Assembly (NCBI GenBank): GCA_009921785.1
Contig: RFXE01000004.1
Coordinates: 1 to 25,017 of the forward strand
Origin: Alphaproteobacteria bacterium
Lineage (GTDB): Bacteria; Pseudomonadota; Alphaproteobacteria; Rhizobiales; Beijerinckiaceae
Direction of reading: 5' to 3'
DNA: 25,017 bases
The notes beneath the pieces are model-generated. The model did no database searches, was not told where the DNA came from, and was given only the letters and a program-made list of their open reading frames with translations. Shown piece after piece: positions 16,301-23,030 of the stretch (positions within the stretch are counted from its first letter, which is position 1; every line of letters starts with the position of its first letter). The position numbers were made by a program, and so were the translations under genes.

Positions 16301-16913
16301 GACGATCTTCAAAGAATTTAAGCGCCTTGATGAAGGAGCTAAGGTCGCGCGCGGCTTAGGTTTAGGTCTTTCAATTGTCGAGAGAATTTCACGCCTATTG
16401 AAGCATCCAATCAAACTTCAATCAAAGTATGGACGGGGATCCCATTTTTCGTTTGAAGTACCGGTCTCTGTTCGCGGTGCAAAGAAGCAAGCGGCCGCAC
16501 CGACATCTCCTATGCGCTCATCTCTTCCGCTCAACTTCCCAATTCTTGTGATCGATAATGACGAGATGATCCTGGAGGGCATGAGAATTTTGCTTGAAGG
16601 GTGGGGTTGTAAGGTCAGTACTGCAAAAGACGGTAAAGAAGCCCACGCAATTTTCGAGCAAGAAGATAAGCGACATCCGCTCATCATTGCTGATTATCAT
16701 CTTGATGCGGAAACAGGCCTAAATGTGATCACAGATCTGCGGAAGCAGACGGGCAAGATACTCCCCGCTATCTTGCTCACGGCCGATCGTTCAAAAGCTG
16801 TTCGCGAGCAAACGCAAGCGGACGATATTTATCTTCTCCATAAGCCCGTGAAGCCTGCGGCGCTGCGGGCTCTTGTGACCCAATGCGCCTTGACGATAGA
16901 AGAGCAACATTGA
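13398..16913 (+). CDS. SLC5-STAC-PAS hybrid sensor histidine kinase (CrbS/MxtR type)
   Basis: 1171 residues from ATG 13398, nine bases after GACGAGGG; an in-frame TTG at 13338 lacks a ribosome site. The order is: a sodium/solute-symporter-like membrane region (about 1-540, many helices, starting MIAGWVIILVALIYLSALFT); a STAC-like linker (about 553-620, ITIGDLKKVVARYLGFE to IGAASSRRIL); a PAS domain (about 648-765); a coiled coil; DHp with phospho-His816 (SHDILQPLNA); ATPase boxes QNLISNAIKYTP, DTGLGIP and GLGLGLSIV; and a C-terminal receiver with Asp1099 (IADYHLD). This is the CbrA/CrbS/MxtR architecture, which couples solute sensing or transport to signalling (acetate metabolism in gammaproteobacteria). 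Its ligand here is unknown. It is divergent from the aminotransferase and convergent with the beta-oxidation gene. Confidence 0.94.
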   Translation: MIAGWVIILVALIYLSALFTIAHFGDLYGERLLNTRFRSSIYALTLAVYCTSWTFFGSVGLASLTGLDFLGIYLGPILVIGFGHGFVRRVVQLTKSQNILSVSDFVAARYGKSSRVAALVAFIAVIGSIPYIALQLKAITVSLKTLLDAVPGSVAGVSTPTSGALALAVAIVLAGFTVTFGTRHIDSREHHTGLTIAVAFESAIKLVAFLTVGIFVVWGMFDGIRPLITLIQSRPDITPLMDRSSGFTTVLAMTLLSLLIILLLPRQFHMTMVENRDELDTKRAAWMFPAYLVLINLFVIPIALGSNLIFPPGMIDRDMAILELPLKAGNGFTALIVFLGGLSAATAMVIVECVALGTMISNDLVMPLLPTGRRLFRDRAGDLGSQILWIRRIGIVVILFLGFVYFRSTSDAALASIGLVSFAAIAQIAPSFFGGLFWRRGTALGATAGLISGLLVWIYTLVLPNLANPGLFGIDDLLRYGPLGIIALKPTSLFGAELSPIANGAFFSLLVNLLFYVIFSYLRSPSQIETLQADLFVSPKNPLKNFNFRLWRTSITIGDLKKVVARYLGFERTNTAFSTYPGNIGNDNQPATIEVIRFAEFQLASAIGAASSRRILSMLLSKGNVTRSDALQLLDEASAALQQNRELLQHALDHARQGVTVFDSNQNLLCWNRAFQTLFDLPDDIVHVGTTLEEIIKFNTARNFYGPDQSDFYFRRRFESFIRDTHPVRIQTYPHDRWLEMRSEHLPDGGIVTTYTDITETVKAEEDLSSANQLLESRVRERTEELLRLNRELSNAKAEADDANLSKTRFLAAASHDILQPLNAARLYSSALLEKSNSQSDGQLVQNVATSLEAVEEILTTLLDISRLDAGAQKPELSDIFIDELFTQLRIELEPSAKEKGIRLDFIKSSLAVRSDRRLLRRMLQNLISNAIKYTPQGRVLVGCRRSRDKIIVSVIDTGLGIPAEQKKTIFKEFKRLDEGAKVARGLGLGLSIVERISRLLKHPIKLQSKYGRGSHFSFEVPVSVRGAKKQAAAPTSPMRSSLPLNFPILVIDNDEMILEGMRILLEGWGCKVSTAKDGKEAHAIFEQEDKRHPLIIADYHLDAETGLNVITDLRKQTGKILPAILLTADRSKAVREQTQADDIYLLHKPVKPAALRALVTQCALTIEEQH

Positions 16914-16933
16914 GTCCAAAGCAGCTTTATCTC

Positions 16934-19123
16934 TTAAGGATAGAAACGGGATTTGTGAGTTTCCATCTCGCGCAATAATTTTGGAACAGTAAAACGTGCG
17001 CCATAGCGGGATTGGAGATCATCACATTTGTGATTGAAATGTTCGACGCCTAACCCGTCAATCATGGAAAGTGGACCTCCCGTGAAGGGCGCAAAGCCAA
17101 ATCCAAGAATAGCGCCGATATCAGCCTCGCGCGGATCTTGAACAATGCCCTCATCCATCGTGCGCGCGGCTTCAAGCGCCTGTGTCGCTAAAAGCCGAAA
17201 TTTTATATGTTCTATATCAAGCAGATCAGGATCACAGGTTTCTTTTTGAAATTGTGAGAGGCCCGCCCATAAGCGCTTCGGAGCGCCGGGTGTGTAATCG
17301 TAGAAGCCTTTACCGTTTTTCCGCCCGAGACGTTGATGTGTCTCCACCATAGTTGAAATAATTTCAGCTTGAATGCGATTAATAGACTCTGGACCCAAAG
17401 CGGATTGCGTCGCGCGAATGATACGATGAATCAAATCGAGCGCGACTTCATCGGATAGTGAAAGGGGACCTACCGGCATACCCGCCATACGCGCCGCATT
17501 TTCGATATAGGCGGGCGGGATACCTTCCGCCAACATCAAATGGCCCTCGAGTACGTAATTCAATACGCATCGATTAGCAAAAAATCCGCGTGCATCATTG
17601 ACGATGATCGGCGTTTTATTGATCAGGCGCGAATAGTCAAAACCCACAGCCAGCGCATGCTCACTCGTCTCTTTGCCTTTAATCAATTCAACGAGGCGCA
17701 TTTTTTCGACAGGGGAAAAAAAGTGAATACCAAGGAACTCGCTCTTTGACTTTAAAGATTGCGCTAAGCCTGAAATCGGCAAGGTTGATGTGTTGGAGGC
17801 CAAAACGGCTTTAGGATTCATATGGGCTTCAATCGCCGCGAGTGTCTTGGCCTTGAGATCGGGATCTTCAAAAACCGCTTCAATTATAAGATCGCAATCA
17901 GCCAGTGCAGCGTAATCATCGGTAGCGATAAGTCGGCTTGTTGCTTCCGATTGCTCAGCGCTTCCTGACGGTAATTTTTTGTAGCGTGACCCGATTGTAG
18001 CGGTGGCTGTATCCCGACCTTTTTCGGCTAATTCCACAGACCGGTCTATCATAACGACGGTGAGACCGGCCATCGCTGAAACAGCGGCGATCCCTGCGCC
18101 CATGAATCCAGTGCCTACAATACCAATCTTTTTTATGTCTGATTTTTCAATCGATGTCGGTCGCCTCGCACCTTTATTCAACGCTTGCGTTGAAACAAAA
18201 AGCGAGCGGACCATTGATTTTGCTTCGGTCGTTTTAAGTATGGAAGCGAAAAGGCGACTTTCGATCTTCAACCCTAAATCGATAGAAACCTGTAAGCCCT
18301 CATAAACGGCCTGAAGTAAAGCGCGCGCGGCGGGATAATTATCGTAAGTATCTTTTCGGCAGATGGCGCTGGCCATAGGCCAGAGCATCATGCCTGATTT
18401 TGAATAGACGGGCCCAGAGGGCAGTTTAAAGTTCTCACGGTCCCAAGGCTGAACGGGAGAGCCGACCGTTAGTATGAATTCTTTCGCTTTTTCGATAATG
18501 GCGCTTTTATGAGTAACGGCATGAACAAGATTGTGCTTGAGTGCCGTATCGCTATTCAACAGTTCACCTTTTAACATCATCAATAATGCATCGGCTGTTG
18601 GTGCAAGCCGGGCGACGCGCTGTGTTCCACCTGCTCCGGGAAAAATACCTATTTTGATCTCGGGCAAACCGAGTTTTGTTTTGGGATCATTTGAGACAAC
18701 ACGATAGTGGCAGGCCAATGCCAATTCGAAAGCGCCGCCCACACAAACGCCGTTGATCGCAATTGCGAATATTTTACCGCAGGTCTCGAGCTTTCTATAA
18801 AGGCGGCTCATGCGACTAGACTCTTCAACGAGTTTTCCGTTGTCTTCCGTTGGCGTCGTCGAATTTTGAATATTTTGTGCCTGATCGATGAGCTGATTAA
18901 TCATGTCGATGTCAGCCCCGCCAGAAAAACTATCGGGTTTACCCGATTGTATCAGGCACCCCTTGATTGAATCGTTTTGAGCGACATGATCAACAACCTT
19001 ATTCAACTCATCGAGTGTTTTCTCGATGAAAACATTCATTGATTTGCCGGGCATATCCCAAATGAGATGAGCGATTCCATCATCGTCGATTTTGAATTGA
19101 AACTGCGTCAAAGCGAGAGACAT
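16934..19123 (-). CDS. Enoyl-CoA hydratase/3-hydroxyacyl-CoA dehydrogenase fusion (FadB/FadJ family)
   Basis: 729 residues with both beta-oxidation activities. The N-terminal crotonase domain (1-190) has SGGAD oxyanion residues near 67-71 and catalytic glutamates Glu133 (GGAFE) and Glu155 (LGLPEIKIG). The NAD-binding dehydrogenase half begins with KKIGIVGTGFMGAGIA (331-346), with catalytic His467 in GIHFFSP and later PVGPLSLSDEVALDLI. Together these convert trans-2-enoyl-CoA to 3-ketoacyl-CoA. The gene starts 12 bases after the thiolase, which completes the cycle. It ends 20 bases from the convergent kinase gene. No acyl-CoA dehydrogenase is in the window. Confidence 0.95.
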   Translation of the reverse strand: MSLALTQFQFKIDDDGIAHLIWDMPGKSMNVFIEKTLDELNKVVDHVAQNDSIKGCLIQSGKPDSFSGGADIDMINQLIDQAQNIQNSTTPTEDNGKLVEESSRMSRLYRKLETCGKIFAIAINGVCVGGAFELALACHYRVVSNDPKTKLGLPEIKIGIFPGAGGTQRVARLAPTADALLMMLKGELLNSDTALKHNLVHAVTHKSAIIEKAKEFILTVGSPVQPWDRENFKLPSGPVYSKSGMMLWPMASAICRKDTYDNYPAARALLQAVYEGLQVSIDLGLKIESRLFASILKTTEAKSMVRSLFVSTQALNKGARRPTSIEKSDIKKIGIVGTGFMGAGIAAVSAMAGLTVVMIDRSVELAEKGRDTATATIGSRYKKLPSGSAEQSEATSRLIATDDYAALADCDLIIEAVFEDPDLKAKTLAAIEAHMNPKAVLASNTSTLPISGLAQSLKSKSEFLGIHFFSPVEKMRLVELIKGKETSEHALAVGFDYSRLINKTPIIVNDARGFFANRCVLNYVLEGHLMLAEGIPPAYIENAARMAGMPVGPLSLSDEVALDLIHRIIRATQSALGPESINRIQAEIISTMVETHQRLGRKNGKGFYDYTPGAPKRLWAGLSQFQKETCDPDLLDIEHIKFRLLATQALEAARTMDEGIVQDPREADIGAILGFGFAPFTGGPLSMIDGLGVEHFNHKCDDLQSRYGARFTVPKLLREMETHKSRFYP

Positions 19124-19135
19124 TTTGAATTGCCT

Positions 19136-20344
19136 TTAAATACGTTCGATCACAGTTGCTGTGCCCATGCCGGCACCAATACACAGCGTGATGAGCGCTC
19201 GTGTTTTTTGTGAGCGTTCTAATTCATCAAGCGCTGTTCCTAAAATCATAGCCCCCGTCGCACCAAGCGGATGGCCCATAGCAATGGCGCCGCCATTTGG
19301 ATTTACACTCGTGGGATCGATATCGAAGGCTTGGATATACCGCAGCACAACAGAGGCGAAGGCTTCGTTCACTTCGAAAAGATCGATATCAGAAATTTTC
19401 AAGGCGGCATTCTTCAGTAGCTTCTTCGTTACATCAACGGGGCCAGTTAACATCAATGCCGGATCAGAGCCTATATTGGCAAAGGCTCGAATGCGCGCAC
19501 GCGGCGTTAATCCGTATTTTTGGCCTGCTTCTAATGAGCCAATGAGTACTGCTGCAGCGCCATCAACAATGCCGGATGAATTGCCCGCATGATGTACGTG
19601 ATTGATAAATTCAATGCCGGGATGCGCTTGCAAAGCGACGGCACCAAAGCCCGCTTGTTCTGCGAGCGTCGCGAAAGAGGGTTTAAGCGCTGAAAGGGTC
19701 TCAACACTCGTGTTCGGCCGCATATGTTCATCATGATCAAGAAGAACGATGCCGTTTATATCGGTAACGGGTGAAATTGATTTTGTGAATCGGGACTCTG
19801 CCCAGGCCCGCGCTGCGCGTCTTTGGCTTTCCGCCGCAAAGCGATCAACCGTTTCGCGATCAAAGCCATATTTGGTCGCAATCAGATCGGCGGAAATGCC
19901 TTGTGGCATAAAATAGGCGGGTATTGCGATGGATGGATCGGCAGCCCATGCGCCGCCCGAGGCACCAATACCGATGCGGCTCATTGACTCGACACCGCCC
20001 GCAATGGCGAGCTCTTGCTGCCCGGCCATGACTTGGCTTGCCGCAAAATTGACGGCGTCAAGACCCGAGGCACAGAAGCGATTGATCTGAATACCGGGCA
20101 CAGTGATCCCATAACCCGCGACAAGAGCAGCGGCGCGGGCAATGTCACCGCCGGCTTCGCCCACAGGATCGACACAGCCAAGAACGACATCGTCGAGGAT
20201 TGAGGGATCGAAGGAATTGCGCACTTTCAGCGCTTTGAGGACATGGGCGGCAAGCGCCAGTGCCGTGACCTCATGCAGGGCGCCATCCGGCTTCCCTCGC
20301 CCGCGAGGCGTTCTCACATGATCGTAAATGAACGCGTCACGCAT
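19136..20344 (-). CDS. Thiolase (acetyl-CoA C-acyltransferase)
   Basis: 402 residues of the thiolase family. Catalytic residues: nucleophile Cys91 (NRFCASGLDAV), His358 (MGHPLGATG) and the acid/base Cys388 (LCIGAGMG), with VNEAFAS near 325-331. It cleaves 3-ketoacyl-CoA with CoA, or condenses acetyl-CoA. GGAGGA precedes the ATG. Following it 12 bases later is the FadB/FadJ-like partner and 103 bases upstream is a MerR regulator, so this is a beta-oxidation unit. Chain-length preference cannot be read. GC falls from 40/60 (20101-20160) to 25/60 (19381-19440). Confidence 0.95.
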   Translation of the reverse strand: MRDAFIYDHVRTPRGRGKPDGALHEVTALALAAHVLKALKVRNSFDPSILDDVVLGCVDPVGEAGGDIARAAALVAGYGITVPGIQINRFCASGLDAVNFAASQVMAGQQELAIAGGVESMSRIGIGASGGAWAADPSIAIPAYFMPQGISADLIATKYGFDRETVDRFAAESQRRAARAWAESRFTKSISPVTDINGIVLLDHDEHMRPNTSVETLSALKPSFATLAEQAGFGAVALQAHPGIEFINHVHHAGNSSGIVDGAAAVLIGSLEAGQKYGLTPRARIRAFANIGSDPALMLTGPVDVTKKLLKNAALKISDIDLFEVNEAFASVVLRYIQAFDIDPTSVNPNGGAIAMGHPLGATGAMILGTALDELERSQKTRALITLCIGAGMGTATVIERI

Positions 20345-20399
20345 CTTTATCCTCCGCCCGGCTGCTCTATTTCCTTAGACAAGCGGCAGGGTGGGGAAA

Positions 20400-20418
20400 C
20401 CTACCCTTAATGAGTAGG
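20400..20418. promoter_or_regulatory. Dyad between MerR gene and thiolase
   Basis: CCTAC-N9-GTAGG lies 56 bases upstream of the thiolase start, in the 103-base merR-thiolase gap. It is a candidate operator for independent control of the catabolic genes, though short. Confidence 0.3.
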
Positions 20419-20421
20419 CGC

Positions 20422-20469
20422 ATCAATGCAGCCGGTGATGGACTGATTTAAGCAGCCCGCTGCATTGAT
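20422..20469 (-). repeat. 11-bp perfect inverted repeat around the merR stop codon
   Basis: ATCAATGCAGC (20422-20432) and GCTGCATTGAT (20459-20469) pair perfectly, with a 26-base loop. In the minus-strand transcript the first arm is the last MerR codons and the stop codon lies in the loop. It could be an intra-operon attenuator, partial terminator or RNase barrier. No T tract follows. Confidence 0.5.
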
Positions 20470-20876
20470 TTGAGACGGCTAATCGCCTTTTCAACTTCAG
20501 CCTTTTGCTGCTCAAGCTGGGCCAATTGTTGCGCAATTTGCGTCTTGGACAGTTTCAAGGCTTTAGGCTTTCCGCCACCATCTTTGCCCATGAGGTCAAG
20601 GATTTCGGTAAGGGTGAACCCAAGCCGGGTCGCGTTGATCACTTCCTGGACGCGTGCTCTCGCGGTTTCATTATATAATCGAGTTAGACCGGACCGCTTC
20701 GGCTTGATCAAACCGCGATCTTCATAAAAACGCAAAGTACGAAGCGTTACGCCAAACTCGCGGGATAAATCCCCAATTGTGTAGAAATGCTCATCGTGTT
20801 TTGCTGATTTCGCTTTTTTGGACCCCGTCGAGCGGATGGCGGTGGAACGCTTTGCCAATGCAGACACTTTTGCCAC
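20448..20876 (-). CDS. MerR-family transcriptional regulator
   Basis: 142 residues. I choose GTG at 20876 because AAGGAG lies seven bases upstream; a longer frame from 20903 begins with repeated GTG codons without a good site. A basic N-terminal extension (about 27 residues) precedes the MerR winged helix: FYTIGDLSREFGVTLRTLRF at 31-50, then YEDRGLIKPKRSG. The C-terminus is a coiled-coil dimerisation helix (IAQQLAQLEQQKAEVEKAIS). No cysteine-rich metal site is seen, so a metal sensor is unlikely. It resembles the LiuR-type MerR proteins that control branched-chain or fatty-acid catabolism, which fits the downstream thiolase and hydratase/dehydrogenase. Confidence 0.9.
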   Translation of the reverse strand: MAKVSALAKRSTAIRSTGSKKAKSAKHDEHFYTIGDLSREFGVTLRTLRFYEDRGLIKPKRSGLTRLYNETARARVQEVINATRLGFTLTEILDLMGKDGGGKPKALKLSKTQIAQQLAQLEQQKAEVEKAISRLKSMQRAA

Positions 20877-20962
20877 TATACTACTCCTTACAAACACCAC
20901 CACAGATACAACTTTAAATTGTAATTTAGTTTAACACGCGCGGAAGTTCTGCGCATTTTTCC

Positions 20963-20977
20963 TTTACGTCAACTAAA
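20963..20977 (-). promoter_or_regulatory. Candidate MerR autoregulatory operator with -35
   Basis: Read on the minus strand this is TTTAGTTGACGTAAA: an imperfect dyad with TTTA/TAAA ends enclosing TTGACG, a good -35 hexamer. From memory it resembles the TTTACGT-type sites of LiuR-like MerR proteins. No convincing -10 at the expected spacing was found, so the promoter assignment is tentative. Confidence 0.3.
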
Positions 20978-21117
20978 AATTATCCATGATTTATGCGGCG
21001 CATGAAAAAATTTTAAAAAATTTCGGGCGTATCTCCGAGGGCTTATCTAAGCGAGAAGCTGTCCCTAGGGCAATTCAGGCTCTTTCCTTAGGTCAAATCG
21101 ATCAGTTTTGAATAAAA

Positions 21118-21133
21118 TTAACCTGAAATTAAC
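21118..21133 (+). promoter_or_regulatory. CtrA-type binding box
   Basis: TTAA-N7-TTAAC is an exact match to the alphaproteobacterial CtrA consensus (TTAA at 21118-21121 and TTAAC at 21129-21133). It lies about 50 bases upstream of the TATACT hexamer at 21177 and about 90 upstream of the coiled-coil gene, a plausible activator position. Confidence 0.6.
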
Positions 21134-21176
21134 CTCGAATTTCCAATATCTTACGCAGTTTTTGGCCTCATCCCAT

Positions 21177-21182
21177 TATACT
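21177..21182 (+). promoter_or_regulatory. -10-like hexamer before coiled-coil gene
   Basis: TATACT matches five of six bases of TATAAT. At 17-base spacing the -35 position (CGCAGT) is poor, which is what an activator-dependent promoter would show. Confidence 0.35.
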
Positions 21183-21222
21183 TTGCGCAATTGAACTCTC
21201 TCGATTGGATGTCCGAACCACG

Positions 21223-22080
21223 ATGTCTTCTCCCCTACCTCCCCCAATCGAGGGGTCCTCAAGGGCCCAGCGAGATACGCCGCCTTTGCATAGCTCTGTT
21301 GATCTCGAAGCAATCATCGCTGAGCAAACGCGCCTCCAGGACAGGGTCGAAATCGATATAACCGAATCAGCTGACAGGGTTTTGGAACGGCTGCGCCGGC
21401 GCATTGGTCAGCTTTACGGAACGACCGGTTATGATCACACCCTTTCCCGTCTGGGCTTAGCTCTCCTTACTTTGGAAGCCTGTATTTCGCGCCTCAATCA
21501 AAATGAGCGCGCGATTGGCGAGTCTCCCAGTCTGATCGCCATCATTCATGAAATTGAAAAATGCTGCACGACCATTGAACGGAATGCAGGACCAAAAAAG
21601 CGTGACGACACAGCTACCCAATGGTCTGCATTGAGGAAACTCATCGAAGCGAAAAGTGAAAAAGACGCATCACAGCTTTCACATATCAACGATCATCTTT
21701 CTCAATTACGAAAGAGAATAGACAACGGAATATCGGCGGATAAAGAACAGTTTGAAAAGATTTCGGATCAGTTAGTTGCCTTGCGTGAATTTAATCATTC
21801 CGAAAATCGAAAACTCGTTGCGTCTCTCGCAGCAATTCATGCAACAATTGAACGATGTGTAGACCGATTGTCGCGCGTTGAATATAGTCTGATGGAAGCA
21901 CGCAGTATTGAAACCAGCACGGCCATCGCCGAATGGCCGCAGGGCATGCAATCCGTTAATTTGAGTGTTTCAGACACGGATGTGGAGATGCCTCAAAACA
22001 TTGATCCAAAACGTGCCCTTGCCGCCGCGCGTGCGGCGGCAGCGCGCGCCTTCTCCCGGACTGAACAGAGCAGAAATTAA
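21223..22080 (+). CDS. Coiled-coil protein of unknown function, possibly CtrA-controlled
   Basis: 285 residues from ATG 21223; TTG 21205 is an alternative, and neither has a strong ribosome site. After a Pro-rich start, most of the protein is predicted helical with long charged heptad-like stretches (for example ERLRRRIGQLYG, HINDHLSQLRKRID, DQLVALREFNHSENRK). It ends with an Ala-rich segment, RALAAARAAAARAFSR, resembling the segment before the membrane anchor in PodJ-like polarity proteins. There is no membrane helix or signal peptide in this frame. A plausible tail continues in another frame to 22171. The CtrA box upstream suggests cell-cycle or polarity work; this is inference. GC drops from 37/60 at 21241 onward to visibly AT-rich near 21661. 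Confidence 0.75.
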   Translation: MSSPLPPPIEGSSRAQRDTPPLHSSVDLEAIIAEQTRLQDRVEIDITESADRVLERLRRRIGQLYGTTGYDHTLSRLGLALLTLEACISRLNQNERAIGESPSLIAIIHEIEKCCTTIERNAGPKKRDDTATQWSALRKLIEAKSEKDASQLSHINDHLSQLRKRIDNGISADKEQFEKISDQLVALREFNHSENRKLVASLAAIHATIERCVDRLSRVEYSLMEARSIETSTAIAEWPQGMQSVNLSVSDTDVEMPQNIDPKRALAAARAAAARAFSRTEQSRN

Positions 22081-22167
22081 GCAGCCTTCACAAAAAGGCC
22101 CACCTGCAGTTGCGAAGCGGTCGTCTTTTCTGGCATCGATACTCCCAGACAATACAGGGGGTAGGAT

Positions 22168-22605
22168 GTGACAATCGACTGGGCGCAATTTTCACCATTA
22201 TCAGCCTTTTCTGGCGGCCTGTTGATCGGCCTGGCAGCAGCAGGCTTCATTCTCTTTCACGGCCGTATCATGGGCGTAAGCAGTATTCTTGGTGGCCTGA
22301 TCGATTCAGCCAAAGGTGATCGCATCTGGCGGCTAAGTTTTATAGCCGGTCTAATCGCCGCGCCTCTTCTGGCAAAGCTTATGGGCTTCATGCCATCTGT
22401 TCGGATCGACCAATCACTTCTCGGACTAGTTTTTGCTGGCCTTCTTGTTGGTTTCGGTACGAGCCTCGGCAATGGATGCACAAGCGGTCACGGCGTTTGC
22501 GGCATTGCGCGTTTATCGCCAAGATCAATCATCGCCACGTTAACCTTCATGGCCTTTGGGATGTTGACCGTTTGGCTGACACATAAATTTCAGGCGGGGG
22601 CATGA
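22168..22605 (+). CDS. YeeE/YedE-family sulfur transporter, first half-protein
   Basis: 145 residues with GTG start; GGGGGTAGG lies just upstream. Four or so hydrophobic helices are visible, and the family signature GNGCTSGHGVCGIARLSPRS lies near 101-120, with two conserved cysteines that in YeeE/TsuA proteins line the path for thiosulfate or related sulfur species. Full-length YeeE proteins are about twice as long; here the second half is the next gene, whose ATG overlaps this stop by four bases (ATGA). The substrate is inferred from family only. Confidence 0.92.
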   Translation: MTIDWAQFSPLSAFSGGLLIGLAAAGFILFHGRIMGVSSILGGLIDSAKGDRIWRLSFIAGLIAAPLLAKLMGFMPSVRIDQSLLGLVFAGLLVGFGTSLGNGCTSGHGVCGIARLSPRSIIATLTFMAFGMLTVWLTHKFQAGA

Positions 22606-23027
22606 TGATACGACGCATCAGTGAATTTTTTATCGGCCTTGTCTTTGGCTTTGGTCTTCTGATCAGTGGAATGACTGATCCCGGGAAAGTGATCGGCTTC
22701 CTTGACGTGACAGGATCATGGGACCCCTCGCTCGCTTTTGTCATGGGAGGAGCGGTTCTCCTGTCCTTTTTTGCTTTTCGAATTTCACGAAATTGGACAG
22801 CAAGCCTCATGGGCCGCGTCATTATTTTAAGTGATCTTAAAATGATTGATTTAAAATTGATCTTGGGCAGCGCTCTTTTCGGTATTGGCTGGGGTCTTTC
22901 AGGTTTTTGCCCCGGTCCTGCAATTGTTTCACTGGCAACAGGTGAGATAAAAACACTCATTTTCGTTATCGCGATGGTCGCGGGTATGGGTCTCGAAAAA
23001 ACCTATCAACGATTTCATCAGGCCTAA
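22602..23027 (+). CDS. YeeE/YedE-family sulfur transporter, second half-protein (DUF6691 type)
   Basis: 141 residues, four hydrophobic helices. Conserved segments include LISGMTDPGKVIGFLD near 20-35 and GIGWGLSGFCPGPAIVSLA near 94-112, whose Cys-Pro-Gly-Pro matches the second repeat of YeeE proteins. Its start overlaps the preceding gene and its stop directly abuts the TauE/SafE gene, so the three must be translated together. The two halves probably assemble as a heteromer. Confidence 0.92.
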   Translation: MMIRRISEFFIGLVFGFGLLISGMTDPGKVIGFLDVTGSWDPSLAFVMGGAVLLSFFAFRISRNWTASLMGRVIILSDLKMIDLKLILGSALFGIGWGLSGFCPGPAIVSLATGEIKTLIFVIAMVAGMGLEKTYQRFHQA

Positions 23028-23030
23028 TTG

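Larger units (their letters stand above)
20877..21222. other. 346-base intergenic control region between divergent merR and coiled-coil genes
   Basis: I see no gene here. The merR-proximal half is AT-rich and contains an imperfect dyad TTTACGTCAACTAAA (20963-20977) and the stretch TTTAAATTGTAATTTAG near 20914. An A/T tract lies at 21003-21024. The distal half contains the CtrA-type box (21118-21133) and a TATACT -10-like hexamer (21177-21182). Both divergent promoters should lie in this interval. Confidence 0.6.

Noticed and set aside
15932..16414. 160-codon minus-strand frame opposite the kinase domain
   Set aside because: Low-complexity Ser/Arg-rich shadow of the DHp/ATPase region.
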